Of a DNA stretch of 64,000 nucleotides, positions 9,934 to 22,000 are shown one piece after another (the first letter of the stretch is position 1; each line of letters begins with the position of its first letter). Source of the stretch: Cymbidium sinense. Its lineage: Eukaryota > Streptophyta > Magnoliopsida > Asparagales > Orchidaceae. Position numbers and translations under genes: made by a program. The notes beneath the pieces were generated by a model, which was not told the DNA's origin, did not search any database, and was given only the letters and a program-made list of their open reading frames with translations. Location of the stretch: NCBI GenBank assembly GCA_021442155.1, contig CM038222.1, positions 54,493,352 to 54,557,351 on the forward strand, given 5' to 3'.

Positions 9934-11999
9934 ATATGTGCAGTGTGCTTTGTCAGTCACACCACACCTATTGGGTGCCCTTTGTTGACCTCAATTTTGG
10001 AGTGAGCTCTCAACTTCCTCATCATAGATCTAGGACTCTTATAGACACTAAGAGTTCCTTAGTCTTAAGACACTTCTAGTGATTAGGTGAACACTTAACC
10101 AAACCCTAGAAACTTAGAAGAGTTAGCCATAGGAATAGGTTGTGTCTTAGGGATTTAGGAGGACTTGCCTACCCTATAGCCGAAAACCAATCCTTGCTTC
10201 CTTCTTTCAAACTAAATCTCAAATTTAAATTTAAATTTTAAAATCAAATCAATTATTCAATGATTGAAATCCATCATTAAATTCAAACTCCAAATCCCTT
10301 CCTAAGCCCTTAGATTTTTATCTTATGGACTTAGCCTTAACCAAATTCAAACCAACCCCAATCTAATTAATTTTTCAATTATCAAATTCAATCTCAAATC
10401 AAATTCCAAAATCAATTCCAAACTCCAAATGATTGAAACTCATGATTAAGTCCAAATTCCAAAATTTCTTCCTAGGCCATATGAACCACCGTCATATGCT
10501 TAGTCAAAACTCCTTCAAACCAACTCAAACTTGGTTGATTTCCTTATAAATCAATCATTCCTTCATTTATATTCACAAATATAAATGAAATCTAGGTTTA
10601 AACCCTTCAAACCAAATTAAAATAAATCAAACTAGTTCAAAATCCAAGTTAGCCCTTTTTGACCTGCATCCCTTAATTTGATTTGCTTCCAAATCACTCC
10701 AAACTCAAGTGATTTTCTCATAACCCATTTATATCTTTATTTATATTTATAAATATAAATGAAATATAAATTCAAATGGTCCAAACCAAATCCAAAATTA
10801 AAATAAATTCTCGATTTTATCCCTTTTAGCCAAATTCTTGAACTTAGCTAAATGATACCCAAATCAACTCAAAACTCATGGATTTCTTCATGATTCAATC
10901 ATTCTTACAATCATTGACCCAAATATAAATATAAACCTCCATTATCAAACCAAATCCAAGCCAACCCAAATCAAACCCAAGTTAACCCTTTTAACTTGAA
11001 ATTATCATATGAACAAAAACCCCTCAAACCAATTATAATTTGATTTATATTTTAATCCTAAGTTCATGTGTGAGTTCAACTAAACTTGAATCAAGCCTTG
11101 ATCAAGCCAATTGACCCATTTAGGCTCACATGACCCAAAGTGACCTAAAGGACCTTTTGAGCTAAGTACTAATCCAACCCAAATTGGATTGAACTAAGCC
11201 CATCAAAATCTCAATCATGTTCAACAATCATCATTGGGTGATCAATTGCATTGAATTGGGTCAAACCAAGTCGAACCTAACCTTTGAGCAAGTCAACATT
11301 TAACCCAAATGAAATCCAAACTAGCCAAAATCCACCATATGCCAATTGATTAAAAATATTGATTCAAATTCATTCGTAATCAATGATTGAACATGACCAA
11401 ACCATCAATTACCAAATTGACCATTTGACTTATGTTGACCCAAATTGGCTTAAAAGGCTAAAATAGGTCAAATCATGACTTGATCCAAATTGATTGCAAC
11501 CAATAGCTCAAGTTCATTCCAAATCACTTATTGAACTTGACCAAAGCCATAACTTGATAAATTGGTCAACTTGATCCAACCTAGCCTAAATTGACCTAAA
11601 AGGTCAAATTGGCCAAAATTCAAATTAAATCTAAATTAAACCAAACTAAAGCCTACAATCACTTTTAATTGACCAATTGAACTTGAATCAACCCTTAACC
11701 TAACCCAATTTGGTCAAATTGGTCAAATAAGTCAATTTGACTAATTTGACCCTTTTGAATCCAAATGAGTCAAATTCAAACCTAGGCCAAACCAATTGGA
11801 ACAAAACATCACAAATCATCATATGAACCTAACCTAAGCATTGGTTTGACCCAATTTGACCAATTGGTCAACCCAATCCAACCTAGCTCAAATTGAACCC
11901 ATTTGACCAATCTAAGCCAAACCACTCAAATCCAATTTATGAAATCTTGTAAGCTAATCTAACTCAACTTAAACTCACCCTAGGTTAGCCCAAGACCTC

Positions 12000-12760
12000 C
12001 CCAAAAGCTAAGTGGGCCCCACCCAAGGGATTAGCCATAAAACCATGGGATTTAAGCTTCAAACCCAATGGATCCAAGCCAAGTCAACTCTCCCATCCCC
12101 ATGACAGCCCCTTTAGCACTCAATAAAACTTTCTCTTAACCCACCTAGCTGACTTAACCCACCCTAGGTCAGCCAAAGACCTTTGGTAGGTGAGTTGACT
12201 CACCTCCAACCCAACCCATTGGATCCAAGCCCTTGCAACCCTTGCACAATGGATCCATGGCAGCCTCCCATCACTCCTCCCATCCGTGGCGTGCAACCTG
12301 AACATGATGGAGACAAGTCCAGTGACCGAACGACGGCCAGCCAGTGCAAATCATGTGCACGCTGTCATCCATCCATCATGAGCAATTGAGGGATATACCC
12401 CCTCAATTCGAGCAAAATCACAACCAATTGCTTGGTGAGACTTGCTATGGCATTTTCAAATTCCCACAGAGCTTCCTAAGTGATCCTAAGCCTTCCTTGA
12501 TCAGCATTTCTTTTCCTTGAGCAAAGCCAAAATAGGATACCCCGCTTTCAATCAATACTCCCTCTTCATCCAATCAAATCTCAATTCCTCTTAGCTACAC
12601 CATCACCATACGGGAAAGCGCATCCACCACCAGCTTTGTTAACATATTGATGTGACAACTTAAATAGCCAATCTCATCACGTCACGTGGAAAGCGCGCTG
12701 CGTCAGCCACCATATGGCCCGACGGGATTAAGGCTTTAATTAGGCTGTTTTAATTAATTT
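12000..12760. other. GC-richer block inside R1 copy B
   Basis: This is the least AT-rich part of R1 and the part in which short ORFs appear (12120-12389); those overlap on both strands and match nothing. The corresponding blocks in copies C (20990-21800) and E (25700-26600) are also GC-richer. In an LTR such a block might be the promoter-proximal area. No TATA/initiator pair was defined. Confidence 0.4.
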
Positions 12761-14655
12761 GTAAGGCTAAAACTTCCTAAATTTATAACTAATTGTAGAA
12801 AAATCCAAAAAATACAAACTTTAACTCATTTTAAAGGTATTGCATAGTAGAATCTAGGAAAATTATTATTAATTAATTTTAAATAGTGATTTTGACTTAA
12901 TTAAGGTTTAATTAGAAATCTTATTAGCTTGATTACCCCTTAATTAAACATCCAATTAATCTCAAAATTTCTATGGATGTCTAGGGGGATGACCTCTACC
13001 TCCTAATTTTTTTGAGATTTTGTTGTTTGCTCAATTAGAAAAATCAATTGATTAAGTCTTAATCACTCTCTTAATTTAATTAGTGATAATTAATGAATGA
13101 ACAGTGATCTAATTAATTATTTAAGTCTAATTACCTTTGTGGAACAGTAAGGGAACTTAGGGAGTGTGATTGAGATATTTTTCCTAATTCATTTCCTAGA
13201 TTTTATTCACATTTTAGAATTAACTTAATTGATGATTAATGAGATAATTAATTAATTTCTAAAATAAAAATTAGAGCCTAATTGAATGTTTGAAATGACT
13301 TAGGGATTGAGGATTAAGGCCTTGTCCTTGATCCCTCTCCCTAAATTAATTTCATCATCTTAATCAAATATAATCTAAGAATTTAATCAACTAATTAATA
13401 AGCTTGAGTTAACCTAAAATCCACCTCACTTCTAAGCAACCTTTAATCAATCTTGGGTAGGTCCTTGGGTGTTCCATAGCCCAAGGTGAGAGATAATGAA
13501 ATTATGGTTAGCTCACATGTGTGAGAAAACCATTAAAATAGTTAAGTGAGATCCATTAAACCTAATTAACTATTAATCATAAGTCAATTGCATTCCCCTT
13601 TCATTTCTTAGGAGCATTGTAAATTTACTTTTCATGTGGTTGCATATCATATTAGCTTATTATTAATTAGTTAATTAACTTAAGGTGATATAGGTAAGGG
13701 TTAATTAATTCACTTAATTAATACCTTAACCTAATTAAAATATAAAATCAACCTAAATATTCTTCATTAAACCAAATTAATTCACACATGGAGAATTAGA
13801 TTAGGATTAGTAAACCTCTTTCATATTTCCTAAATCAAATCAAACTCAAAGTTAAAAATATCTTTAAAGAATTTTGGTTCATTTTAAATAGCCTTATTTA
13901 ATGTGATTATCCTTAGGAATTAATTGGGATAAATGAGATCATGTGCCTATACTCCTTTATTTCTTTCCAATCATGCTAAATATTGCTTGCCATGTAAAAT
14001 CATGCATTCATTTATTTTAAAACTAAATGAAATGGTTTTCTTTTATGTCAAATTGCATGTGTTGACTTAAATAAAATAGGTGTGGCTATTATCACTATTA
14101 AATCAAAAGTTATTTTCAAAAGTACATAAATCAATTATAATAAAATGAAGTGATGTTAATTAAAAGTATCTATAAGTTTTCATGTGATGATAATACAATA
14201 TATGCAATATGAAGTTCTCTTTCCTTATCTTACATGGATTCACATAGGATTTATAAGTGTATAGTTCATTTGAAAAGAACACAACATTTTTCTAAATCTA
14301 CTCCTATGCATCTCCATGTTATGACTTAAGAAGAATTTCATATCACATATGTAAATCATATAATCAAATTAAATATGACTTCTTACATGACTTCTTATTC
14401 TTATGGTTCTTTTTATACATTCATATGTATCTGAAAAAATGGTATATTAGTCTGGACACCCTAGAGCTGTGAGGCTTTAAGGAGCCCTAAGTAGGTCTTA
14501 TACCTTACGCCCTTGGTGCAGAAATAAATGATGATGTACTCACTTAAAACTCTTATACATATGTATGTATGATATGGCCAATGAATAAGAATCATAAATC
14601 AAATAAATCAAACACAACTTTTGCATGGGTTTTCCTATCCATATAGTTGCTTATA

Positions 14656-15623
14656 CAGTAGAACCTGTCTAAATTGATACTCCCAGGACCAGTGGCATTG
14701 TATTAACTTATGCAGGATATTAATAAAGAGAGTGTCATTTAATTAATTAATTTTTCGTTGCCAGGGAGGTGTGGATATTCTACAATTCCAGCCTGACGTT
14801 CACGGAGCTAAATAAAGTGAGATCAGCCATGCTCTCTTAGCCATACACAAGGAGGGAAGCTTCTAGAGAATTATAGTAAGATGGGGAAAATCCTTGAGGA
14901 CTACAGAAGGTTCCACCATATTCCAAAAGGTGCTGGAGGAGGAAGGCTTCAAGAGAACTCTAGAATAGTGTGGAATACTCTAGAACCCTTGTATATGGTA
15001 GGAGTGGAGGCACAAGTTCATGAGCTTCGCTACCGGAACCCTTGTATAGGATGCACTCGTTGATCCTGACGTCATCAGGGATCTAGAGGCACAGGTTCAT
15101 GAGCTTTGCTACCATAACCCAATGGACATCCGTAACCTCATTGACTATGTAGCAGAGTTGGAGATGGCCTACGTTCCAACTGAGGCTGAGATCTTCCAGG
15201 ACCTCCCCGAGAATATGGTGCCAGAAGATGAAACAGAAGTTTACGGTGAACCTCATTGTGAAGGCTTTGAGGCTTTGCGGTGCGAGCCTGAATAGTTCGA
15301 TGCGAAGATATCGTTGACATGGAGACACTTACTGTCATCCAAAAGATCAAGGACAAGATCAGCATGATCAGAACCAGCAAGCTTGTGCAGAAGCCAATTT
15401 TCTAGTATTTCTCAAAAGTTTAAATAGGCCAGATGTCAAATTTTGTAACAAATATGTAGCTATTTTTAGTAGTTATCAATATAAAAATTTTTTGGGGATA
15501 GTATTAATTATTGACTTTGAGATTTATTAATAAATGTATGAGGCCTGAGCTGGGACTGGGCCATTAGTATTAACTATTAGAGGTTATTGACTTAGACAAT
15601 ATCAACTTAGACAGGTTCTACTG
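14656..15623 (+). mobile_element. Pogo/Lemi-like (Tc1-mariner superfamily) element, 968 bp, TA duplication
   Basis: Terminal inverted repeats: left cagtagaacctgtctaaatt then gatac; right, reverse-complemented, is the same with 2 mismatches in 25. TA flanks both ends (14654-14655 and 15624-15625). CAGTA(G/A)AACCT ends plus a TA duplication are the signature of plant pogo-like Lemi/Emigrant elements. The element keeps only the C-terminal part of a transposase gene, so it cannot move by itself. It sits inside the R1 tandem array and is younger than that array. Confidence 0.85.
14881..15406 (+). pseudogene. Pogo-like transposase C-terminal remnant
   Basis: The frame from 15065 reads 'PDVIRDLEAQVHELCYHNPM' and continues in an acidic, Glu-rich tail to a stop at 15294-15296. 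A further piece, 15317-15406, reads 'ETLTVIQKIKDKISMIRTSK' then LVQKPIF and a stop. This resembles the acidic C-terminal tail of pogo/tigger-type transposases, by position and style only. The upstream frame 14881-15063 holds a second copy of the 'EAQVHEL-YRNP' text, a local duplication of about 80 bp. The DDE core is absent. Confidence 0.5.
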
Positions 15624-15970
15624 TACATCTACATGTATCTAAAAAAGTGGTTTATTAGTCTGGACACCCCGGGACTGCGAGGCTTTAAGTAGCCCTAAGT
15701 AGGTCTTATACCTTATGCCCCTGGTACAAAAAATAATGGTGTCGTACTCACTTAAAACTTTTATACATGTGAATGTGTATCCAACTAATGGATGAAAATC
15801 CCTCTTTTTCTATTAAAAAGACATGCATTCATAATTCAATAAATTCCAAACACATTTCTTTGCATTCATCATTTAAGTGTGCTAAAACATACATTGCATG
15901 TATAGTTATGCTTAGGGTTTAACCATATGCATGATGTACATGATAGAAAGAAATGAATGAACATGTGTTA

Positions 15971-18379
15971 TATGATAATAATTCATTCTAATTAATCTTA
16001 AGATGTCCTACTTGTTGAATAAGGTCATTTAGGGTGAACCTAAACTTAGGGTTTATCAAAATATATAATAATTCATTCACTAAAGGAAATTGATTAATTA
16101 ATTTGTTTTAAAAGTGACTTAAGATATGGATGAAAGAGAGGTTCCCACTCTTTCTTCTCTTTACAATACTTAGTTTTTTTGTGTAGGCCATATGAAACAA
16201 AGGAAAATACTAAGTAAAAATCTTTAAATCAATTAAATCACTTAAAGAAAAATCAACCCTTTATAAATTAAATCCTTCACACTTAGCAAAATTATAACTC
16301 TAAAGCCTAGTTAGGACATACCACACAGGCATTTGATACACACACTTTAGACTAAGTCACCACTTTAGTTTTATGTTAAGGCATTGTATGATTTTATGTA
16401 TGCTTATTTTATGATGTATTATTGTAGATTGAATGTTAAGGTGTATGTGCGTAGTCTGGATGTTAGGCCAATATTAGCCTAATCATGCCTTTCTGTAGGG
16501 GGTTGTGCTTAAGGGGTTGTTGTAATAAAATAAAAATGCAAATGCTTTTGTTGTGTAGGTTGCTTATACCCCTAAGCATAACCCAAGTTAGGATAGCTGG
16601 GCTTGGTTACCCATGTGTGAGATGCTAAGTCTAAATTATTCATATAACTACTTGGGTTGTATGGTGTGCTTAGTTAACACTTATTTTGCAGGTGTAGCTA
16701 GATTTACTTTCCTTCTTTTTAATGTAATTTTTGCAGTATGTTTAGGATAAGTGTTATGGGGGATTAGGATGAGTATTGGTTATAAGATCAAGTCTTATGT
16801 ACCATGTGATACCTTTGGAGCAAGCACATTTAGATCAATACAAAAGGAAGAAAGAAATAGAGCAAATTAAATGAAAAAAGAAAGAAAGAATGAAGAATGA
16901 AGAATGAAGACCCCCATAATATTCATCATTTGTAATTGTAATTATTCTTTCATTATACCGGGATATATAAGGGTAGAGCTCGGCTACCTATATTTCTTTT
17001 CAGGTTGTACGGCAGTACCTGACCGCACTGGCCTTTTATTCTTTTGAGATAGCTTTATAAAATTATTTGATATTTTATTTAGCTTGTGCATTAGAAAAAG
17101 CATGCCTTTTCATAGTTTATTTATGATTGGTGATTGTTGTATTGCCTGAATGCGATTAGGCTCCTAGGATAAAAATAAATTTTTAATCCCATTAACAACT
17201 CATAACTAAACTTTTAAAATAACTCATAATCTCACATAAAAGCCTAGGCATTAAATTAAGATAATAAAATAATTAGCAACCCCTTAGCTGGATGTTGTAT
17301 GTTGAAACATCATGCATATCCATCTTATTTCACTCTTGTTAAGAGATGGCTTCGATCTTTGTCAGATAGAATGGGCTTAACTTTTTAGAGCCTATGATGG
17401 AAGAACACCTCTTTCTCTTTTCATTTTGCCCACAATCAATTTCTCATGCATTTAGGCATATAAAATCCTATAGCCTGTGTCAAAATAAAGAGTCCCAAAT
17501 TAAATAAAATTTGATAAAAATTTGTATTAAATTAAGTCATTATTCATACCCCTCATGCTCTAGTCTCTCAAAGAGTGGGTTTAAGTACTTAGTTTATTTT
17601 CTAAATAAATAATAGCCTAACTATCTTACAAAGCATATGACTTGCCTACATGGTTTTAAAACATATGAGGAGTTAGCTGACTGCCACTCCAAGAGGTTAT
17701 AAGTCCAACAGTCGGGTGGTATACCCTCTTTTATGGAGGTAAAACCATATACCCACTTTTGTCTTAGATTTAGGTCGTGCTTTGGCCCTCACCAAAGCTC
17801 CCTAGATTTAGGATATGAGGTGGATGTTTTTCTTTGCGAGCTAAAAACAAAAATTCTCACCTTTAGATATTTTCATAATCTTGTATTGTGGGATTATAAG
17901 TTCTAGATTTCTAATAAAACTTTAACTCAAATAAATAAATCTCCTTAGTTTTAATTATATAAAACCCAACCATAGGATAGATTGGAGTGCTCACTAGGTT
18001 TCCTAGTATCATGAGCACTCCCTACTCATCTCCTTTTGTTTCAATAATAACTCACCCATTTTGATCCATCTCACTTGATCTTCTAAAATACAACCAATTT
18101 ATTGATAATCCTATCTTTGAATTCTTTAGAGACAACAATCACCTACTTTAATCAAGAGTATTATTAAGGGATTCACTTTCTTTAAGATGTAATTAACTAT
18201 GGAGGCTTGCCTCCATAGGGAACTTAACGAACCTAGTTTAAATAAACCCTACTTTACTTTTCCATGCAAAGTAGAAAAAAAAATCTCTAGTATATTCAAA
18301 GACCCATCATGCCTTAGGAGTCCTTATTAGGTGATTAGATCCATTGTAGGGTAGTGACTTCTATCTCTCGAGATTGTAT
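15971..18379. other. Central segment between the two R1 arms
   Basis: About 2.4 kb with no ORF over 60 codons and no inverted partner that I could see. Points of note: a purine tract at 16845-16910 (A/G-rich, 'gaagaatgaagaatgaag'); a TATA-like 'ggatatataagg' at 16961; a hairpin at 17985-18020; and 'tgtccacatatacaca' near the right edge. It may include the outer parts of two LTRs or the target DNA between them. Confidence 0.45.
17985..18020. other. Hairpin, 9-bp plus 5-bp stem
   Basis: GAGTGCTCA pairs with TGAGCACTC, and CTAGG inside pairs with CCTAG around a ttt loop; a 5-nt bulge separates the two stems on the 3' side. It stands near the middle of the large inverted repeat. No function is assigned. 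Confidence 0.6.
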
Positions 18380-18399
18380 ACTATTCCTTGATGTCATAC

Positions 18400-19060
18400 T
18401 CGACCTCAGATCTGTGTGGTGTCCACATATACACACACAAATGAAACAAAAAAATAAACACTGCACCAGAGAAGTGAGGTAATAAAATGACCTCCTTAGG
18501 GCTAGCTAAAGCATCATATTCCCTGGATGTTCAAACAAAATACCATTTGCATTCAAACATATATAAATTTGCATATATGAATGTAAGAAAGAGAGCTCCC
18601 AATTCATATGATACATTAATTCTATCACTTAAAAATTGCAAATACATGCATTTTGATAAAAGAAAGAGATATTTTAACTCTATAATTAAATACACACACA
18701 CATGTGTGAGAGGCATAAGCTAGTACATGCCATTGTTAACCAAGGAAGTGAGGTAATCAAATGACCTCCTTGGGCTACTTAAAGCCTCGTATTCTCGAGA
18801 TGTCTAGACTTAATATTTACTTTTCTCAAATACATATGAATGTATACATAAATAAAGGAGAGAAAACCATGCAAAAGTTGTATTTTTATTTTATTAAAAT
18901 ATTTATGCATATGGAGTAAAGCTTTATTTAAATTCTAATATTGAAATATGTAATAATGAAATCAAATGGAGTACGTGTTGTTGTTAAACCAGGGAAGTGA
19001 GGTAATCAAATGACCTCCTTGGGGCTACTTAAAGTTTCGTATTGATGTCCAGACTAAATA
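18400..19060 (+). repeat. R1 internal tandem repeat, ~250-275-bp unit, 3 copies
   Basis: Each unit carries 'aagtgaggtaat' (18472, 18746, 18995; spacings 274 and 249 bp), 'aaatgacctcctt', then a 'ggctacttaaagc' variant and a gtccagact-like string. It corresponds to the two reversed units in copy B. Confidence 0.8.
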
Positions 19061-22000
19061 CTTATTAACATTCTTACTTATACAAATCAATACATGAATG
19101 AAAGAAAATAATTTTACTTCATACACTAAAGCTATAATCACATGTATTCTCTATATATTTATAACTAGCATTTATAGCATATGTAATCACTTGTTTGTAA
19201 GATTTGGAAAATAGATTTGGATTTAATAATGATAGGAGCCACATATATATTAATTTGAATCAACACATGCAAGCTTGACATAAAGAAAATCATTTATTTT
19301 TAATTATTTTTTAAAGAAATGAATGCACGAATCAAGTGTCATATAACTTTTTAATATGATTGGAAAGAAATAAAAAGACACAAGCATGTAATTTCATTCA
19401 ATCCAACTAATTCATAAGGACAATCATGTTAAATAAGCTTATTTAAAATAAACCAAAGTTTCTTAATGTCACTTTTGATTTTATGTTTAACTTGATTTAA
19501 GAGATGTGAGAATGATTTGATAATCCTAATCTCATTCCCCATATGTGTGAGTTAATTAGATTTAATAAGAAGTAATTAGATTAATTTTATGAATTGATTA
19601 AGTTAAGCATGGATTAAATCAATTAATTAAACCCTTACCTATGTTACCTTAGGGTAATTGATTAAATGATTATGAGCTAATGTAATATGCAAATAAATTG
19701 AAAAGTAAATAGCAATGCTCCTATGAAATGAATGGGGTATAATGCAATTAGCTCATAATTACTTATTAATTAAGCTTAAAGAACTATTTTAATTACTTTA
19801 ATGATTTTCTCACACATGTGAGCTAATCATAATTTCATTAAACTTCTTTAGGTTCTTGAACACCTAAAGCTCTACCCATGGATCAATTAGGATAAATCAA
19901 ATTTAACTAGATCTTTAATTTAATTAATAAAATGATTAATCCATTAATTCTTACTCTTTTCTTAATTATTAAACTTAGTTGGTTATCTTTTGAAATGACA
20001 TGGTTTTAAGGGAAAAGGTTGGAAAAGAGGTCCCAACCTTATTCCATAAACCCCTTACTTAATCAAGCATGATTTAATGTGATTTGGGTTTCAATTTAGC
20101 CAATGAAGTCATTAATTAATTAATTAATCATTAATTAGTATTTTGGTTGAAAAGAGAGGGAAACTTAGGGAAAAGGTAAGGAGGGAGACCCCAATCCAAT
20201 TCCCTAAGTCTTATTACTATTCAACAGTAATTAAGGAGTCTAAATAGTTAATTAATTGATGTTCATATGCTTAATTATCCCTTAATTAAGTTAAAAAGCT
20301 AATTAGTGCTTAATTAATCAATTCTCCTAATTTAGCAAGTAATAAATCCCAAAAAAGTTATAGGAGGCAGAGGTCATCCTCTCAAATAATCTCAAAAATT
20401 TTGGAATCAATTACTTGAATGATTAGAGAGTAATTAAGTTAATTAAGTTTTTAATTAAACCCTAATTAAGCTTTGACTCCTCAAAACCAATTGAAAATAT
20501 TTTTATTAAATTCTGCAATAAAATATTTTCAAAATGAGCATTTATTTGAATTTTTTATATTTTTCTATGATTTGCTATGATTTTTAGAAATGTTCAGCCA
20601 TTAAGATGATTTCATAAAGTCGATTAATTTAGTTTATTATAATAAACTATTTGAGCTTCAAAATTCAATATCATTCACTCCATAAGTCATTTTAACTTGA
20701 AATTTTTATTATATGTGCATTTTAAGTTCGATTTCAATTCCTGGAAGTTTTAACTCAATTCAATTTATATTTTTAGAGTTATTGATAAAATTTAATGTTT
20801 ACTAAAACTTAAATTAAGCTCAAAGTATTTAGTAAAATTTGGAGATTTTGGATTTGTTGGATTCGTCTCTGAAAGAAAAATCTAATGAACCCTTATTTAT
20901 AATTTTCGCTAAGCTTTTTATTTTCAATAAAATTTTGAAACTTAAGAAAATTTAAATAATTTTTAAAATCAGAAAATAGATAATTTTCTCCCAAACCGGC
21001 CATACGCTGATCACATAGCACATGGTGCTACGCATCACGTATCGATTGGCAGGCCCATTTTTGCGAGCAAGAAAAGTTCATTCTGGGTGAATCAGATCAA
21101 ACGGTCTAGATCAGATCTGCGATCTAATGGGTTAAAATCACATGAGATTTCTTCTAATCATAGTCGTCTAATCTTTTAGAGGCAAGATCGGACAATAACT
21201 GCTTCGTCCATTCCCCAACGGACAAAAGCGATCCTTGAAACAGTGTTTCTAAGCGGAAAATGGAAGAAAATGAGAAAAACTGACCGAATGAGGTTCAATT
21301 AGGCTCGCTTCTATGTCGATTCTCGCTGAAAAACTTCTTGATTTGCGTAGGGATGATATAGAATGAAAAATACAAGATTTATCTAAAAAAATTTCTAAAA
21401 TTGCACAAAATCATCACAAATAAAAGCATCTATGGCCGACTACGGTTTGGCAAAATTACCTCGCTAGGGATGATTTTCGATGGTGGTGAAGATCCGAGCG
21501 AGCTCCTTGGTGTGAGAGGAAGCCTTGGAATAAGTTTGAACCTTTTATTTGCTTTGGAATGTCATGATCACTAACCTTCGTCGCACCCTCGCAAAGCTTT
21601 GATATTTTTCAATCCAAATGGCTTGAAGGAAGTGGGAAAAGATGTTTTTTGCTTGGGGAAGCCCTTGGGAACTGAATGAATGTAGAATCCCAAGTTTTGA
21701 ATCCTTTTTTCTCCTTTCAAGTGGATGGTCAAAATTTCCCATCAAATGATGGGATTTGAGCAGCCCTAGCCTCCTTAAAGTGGGCTAAGAAGCTAAGTAG
21801 GTCCTTATTTGGGTGATGGGTGGCTGTGAAAGGTGATGGGAGAGTGGACTTTGCTCTCTTTTGGGTAAGATCACATGTGGGATGGCATTTCCATGAAGGA
21901 TTGCCTTGGGTTGGCTCTAATTGGGTTTGGGTTGATTTTGGGCTAATTTTTGGGCTGATCCCAAGTGGGTTTGGGTCGGGTTTGATCAGGTCTCATTGGT

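Larger units (their letters stand above)
14424..15780 (-). repeat. R1 internal tandem repeat, ~245-bp unit, 2 copies (split by an insertion)
   Basis: Copies start at about 14424 ('tatctgaaaaaatgg') and 15636 ('tatctaaaaaagtgg'), each followed by 'tattagtctggacacccc', 'gaggctttaa' and 'agccctaagtaggtctta'. Removing the 968-bp insertion between them gives a period of about 243 bp. The same unit occurs three times in opposite orientation at 18400-19060. Confidence 0.8.
9958..15970 (-). repeat. R1 LTR-like repeat, reversed (copy B, left arm of a 14.1-kb inverted repeat)
   Basis: Read on the minus strand this matches copy C (about 18380-24097) over nearly its whole length. Anchors: the terminal gaggtcaaca; the TTGACC/GGTCAA-rich zone (11380-11950 against 22040-22850); the GC-richer block 12000-12750 with the 'gtggatgcgctttc' phrase also seen at 25820 in copy E; the TTAATTAA-rich block with 'aggtcatcc' (12980 against 20370); and the 'caacacatgca' + 'tgattggaaagaaataaa' block (13960-14070 against 19260-19370). 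Very long LTRs of 5-6 kb are usual in Ogre/Tat elements. The outer limit near 15970 is approximate. A pogo-like element interrupts it. Confidence 0.7.

Noticed and set aside
12120..12389. Opposed 61- and 68-codon ORFs as small genes
   Set aside because: They overlap antisense in the GC-richer block of R1, are not kept in copies C or E, and resemble nothing known.
16955..17035. Promoter at 'ggatatataagg' with downstream 'ctcggctacc'
   Set aside because: A TATA-like word alone is not informative in DNA this AT-rich; no transcript unit follows.
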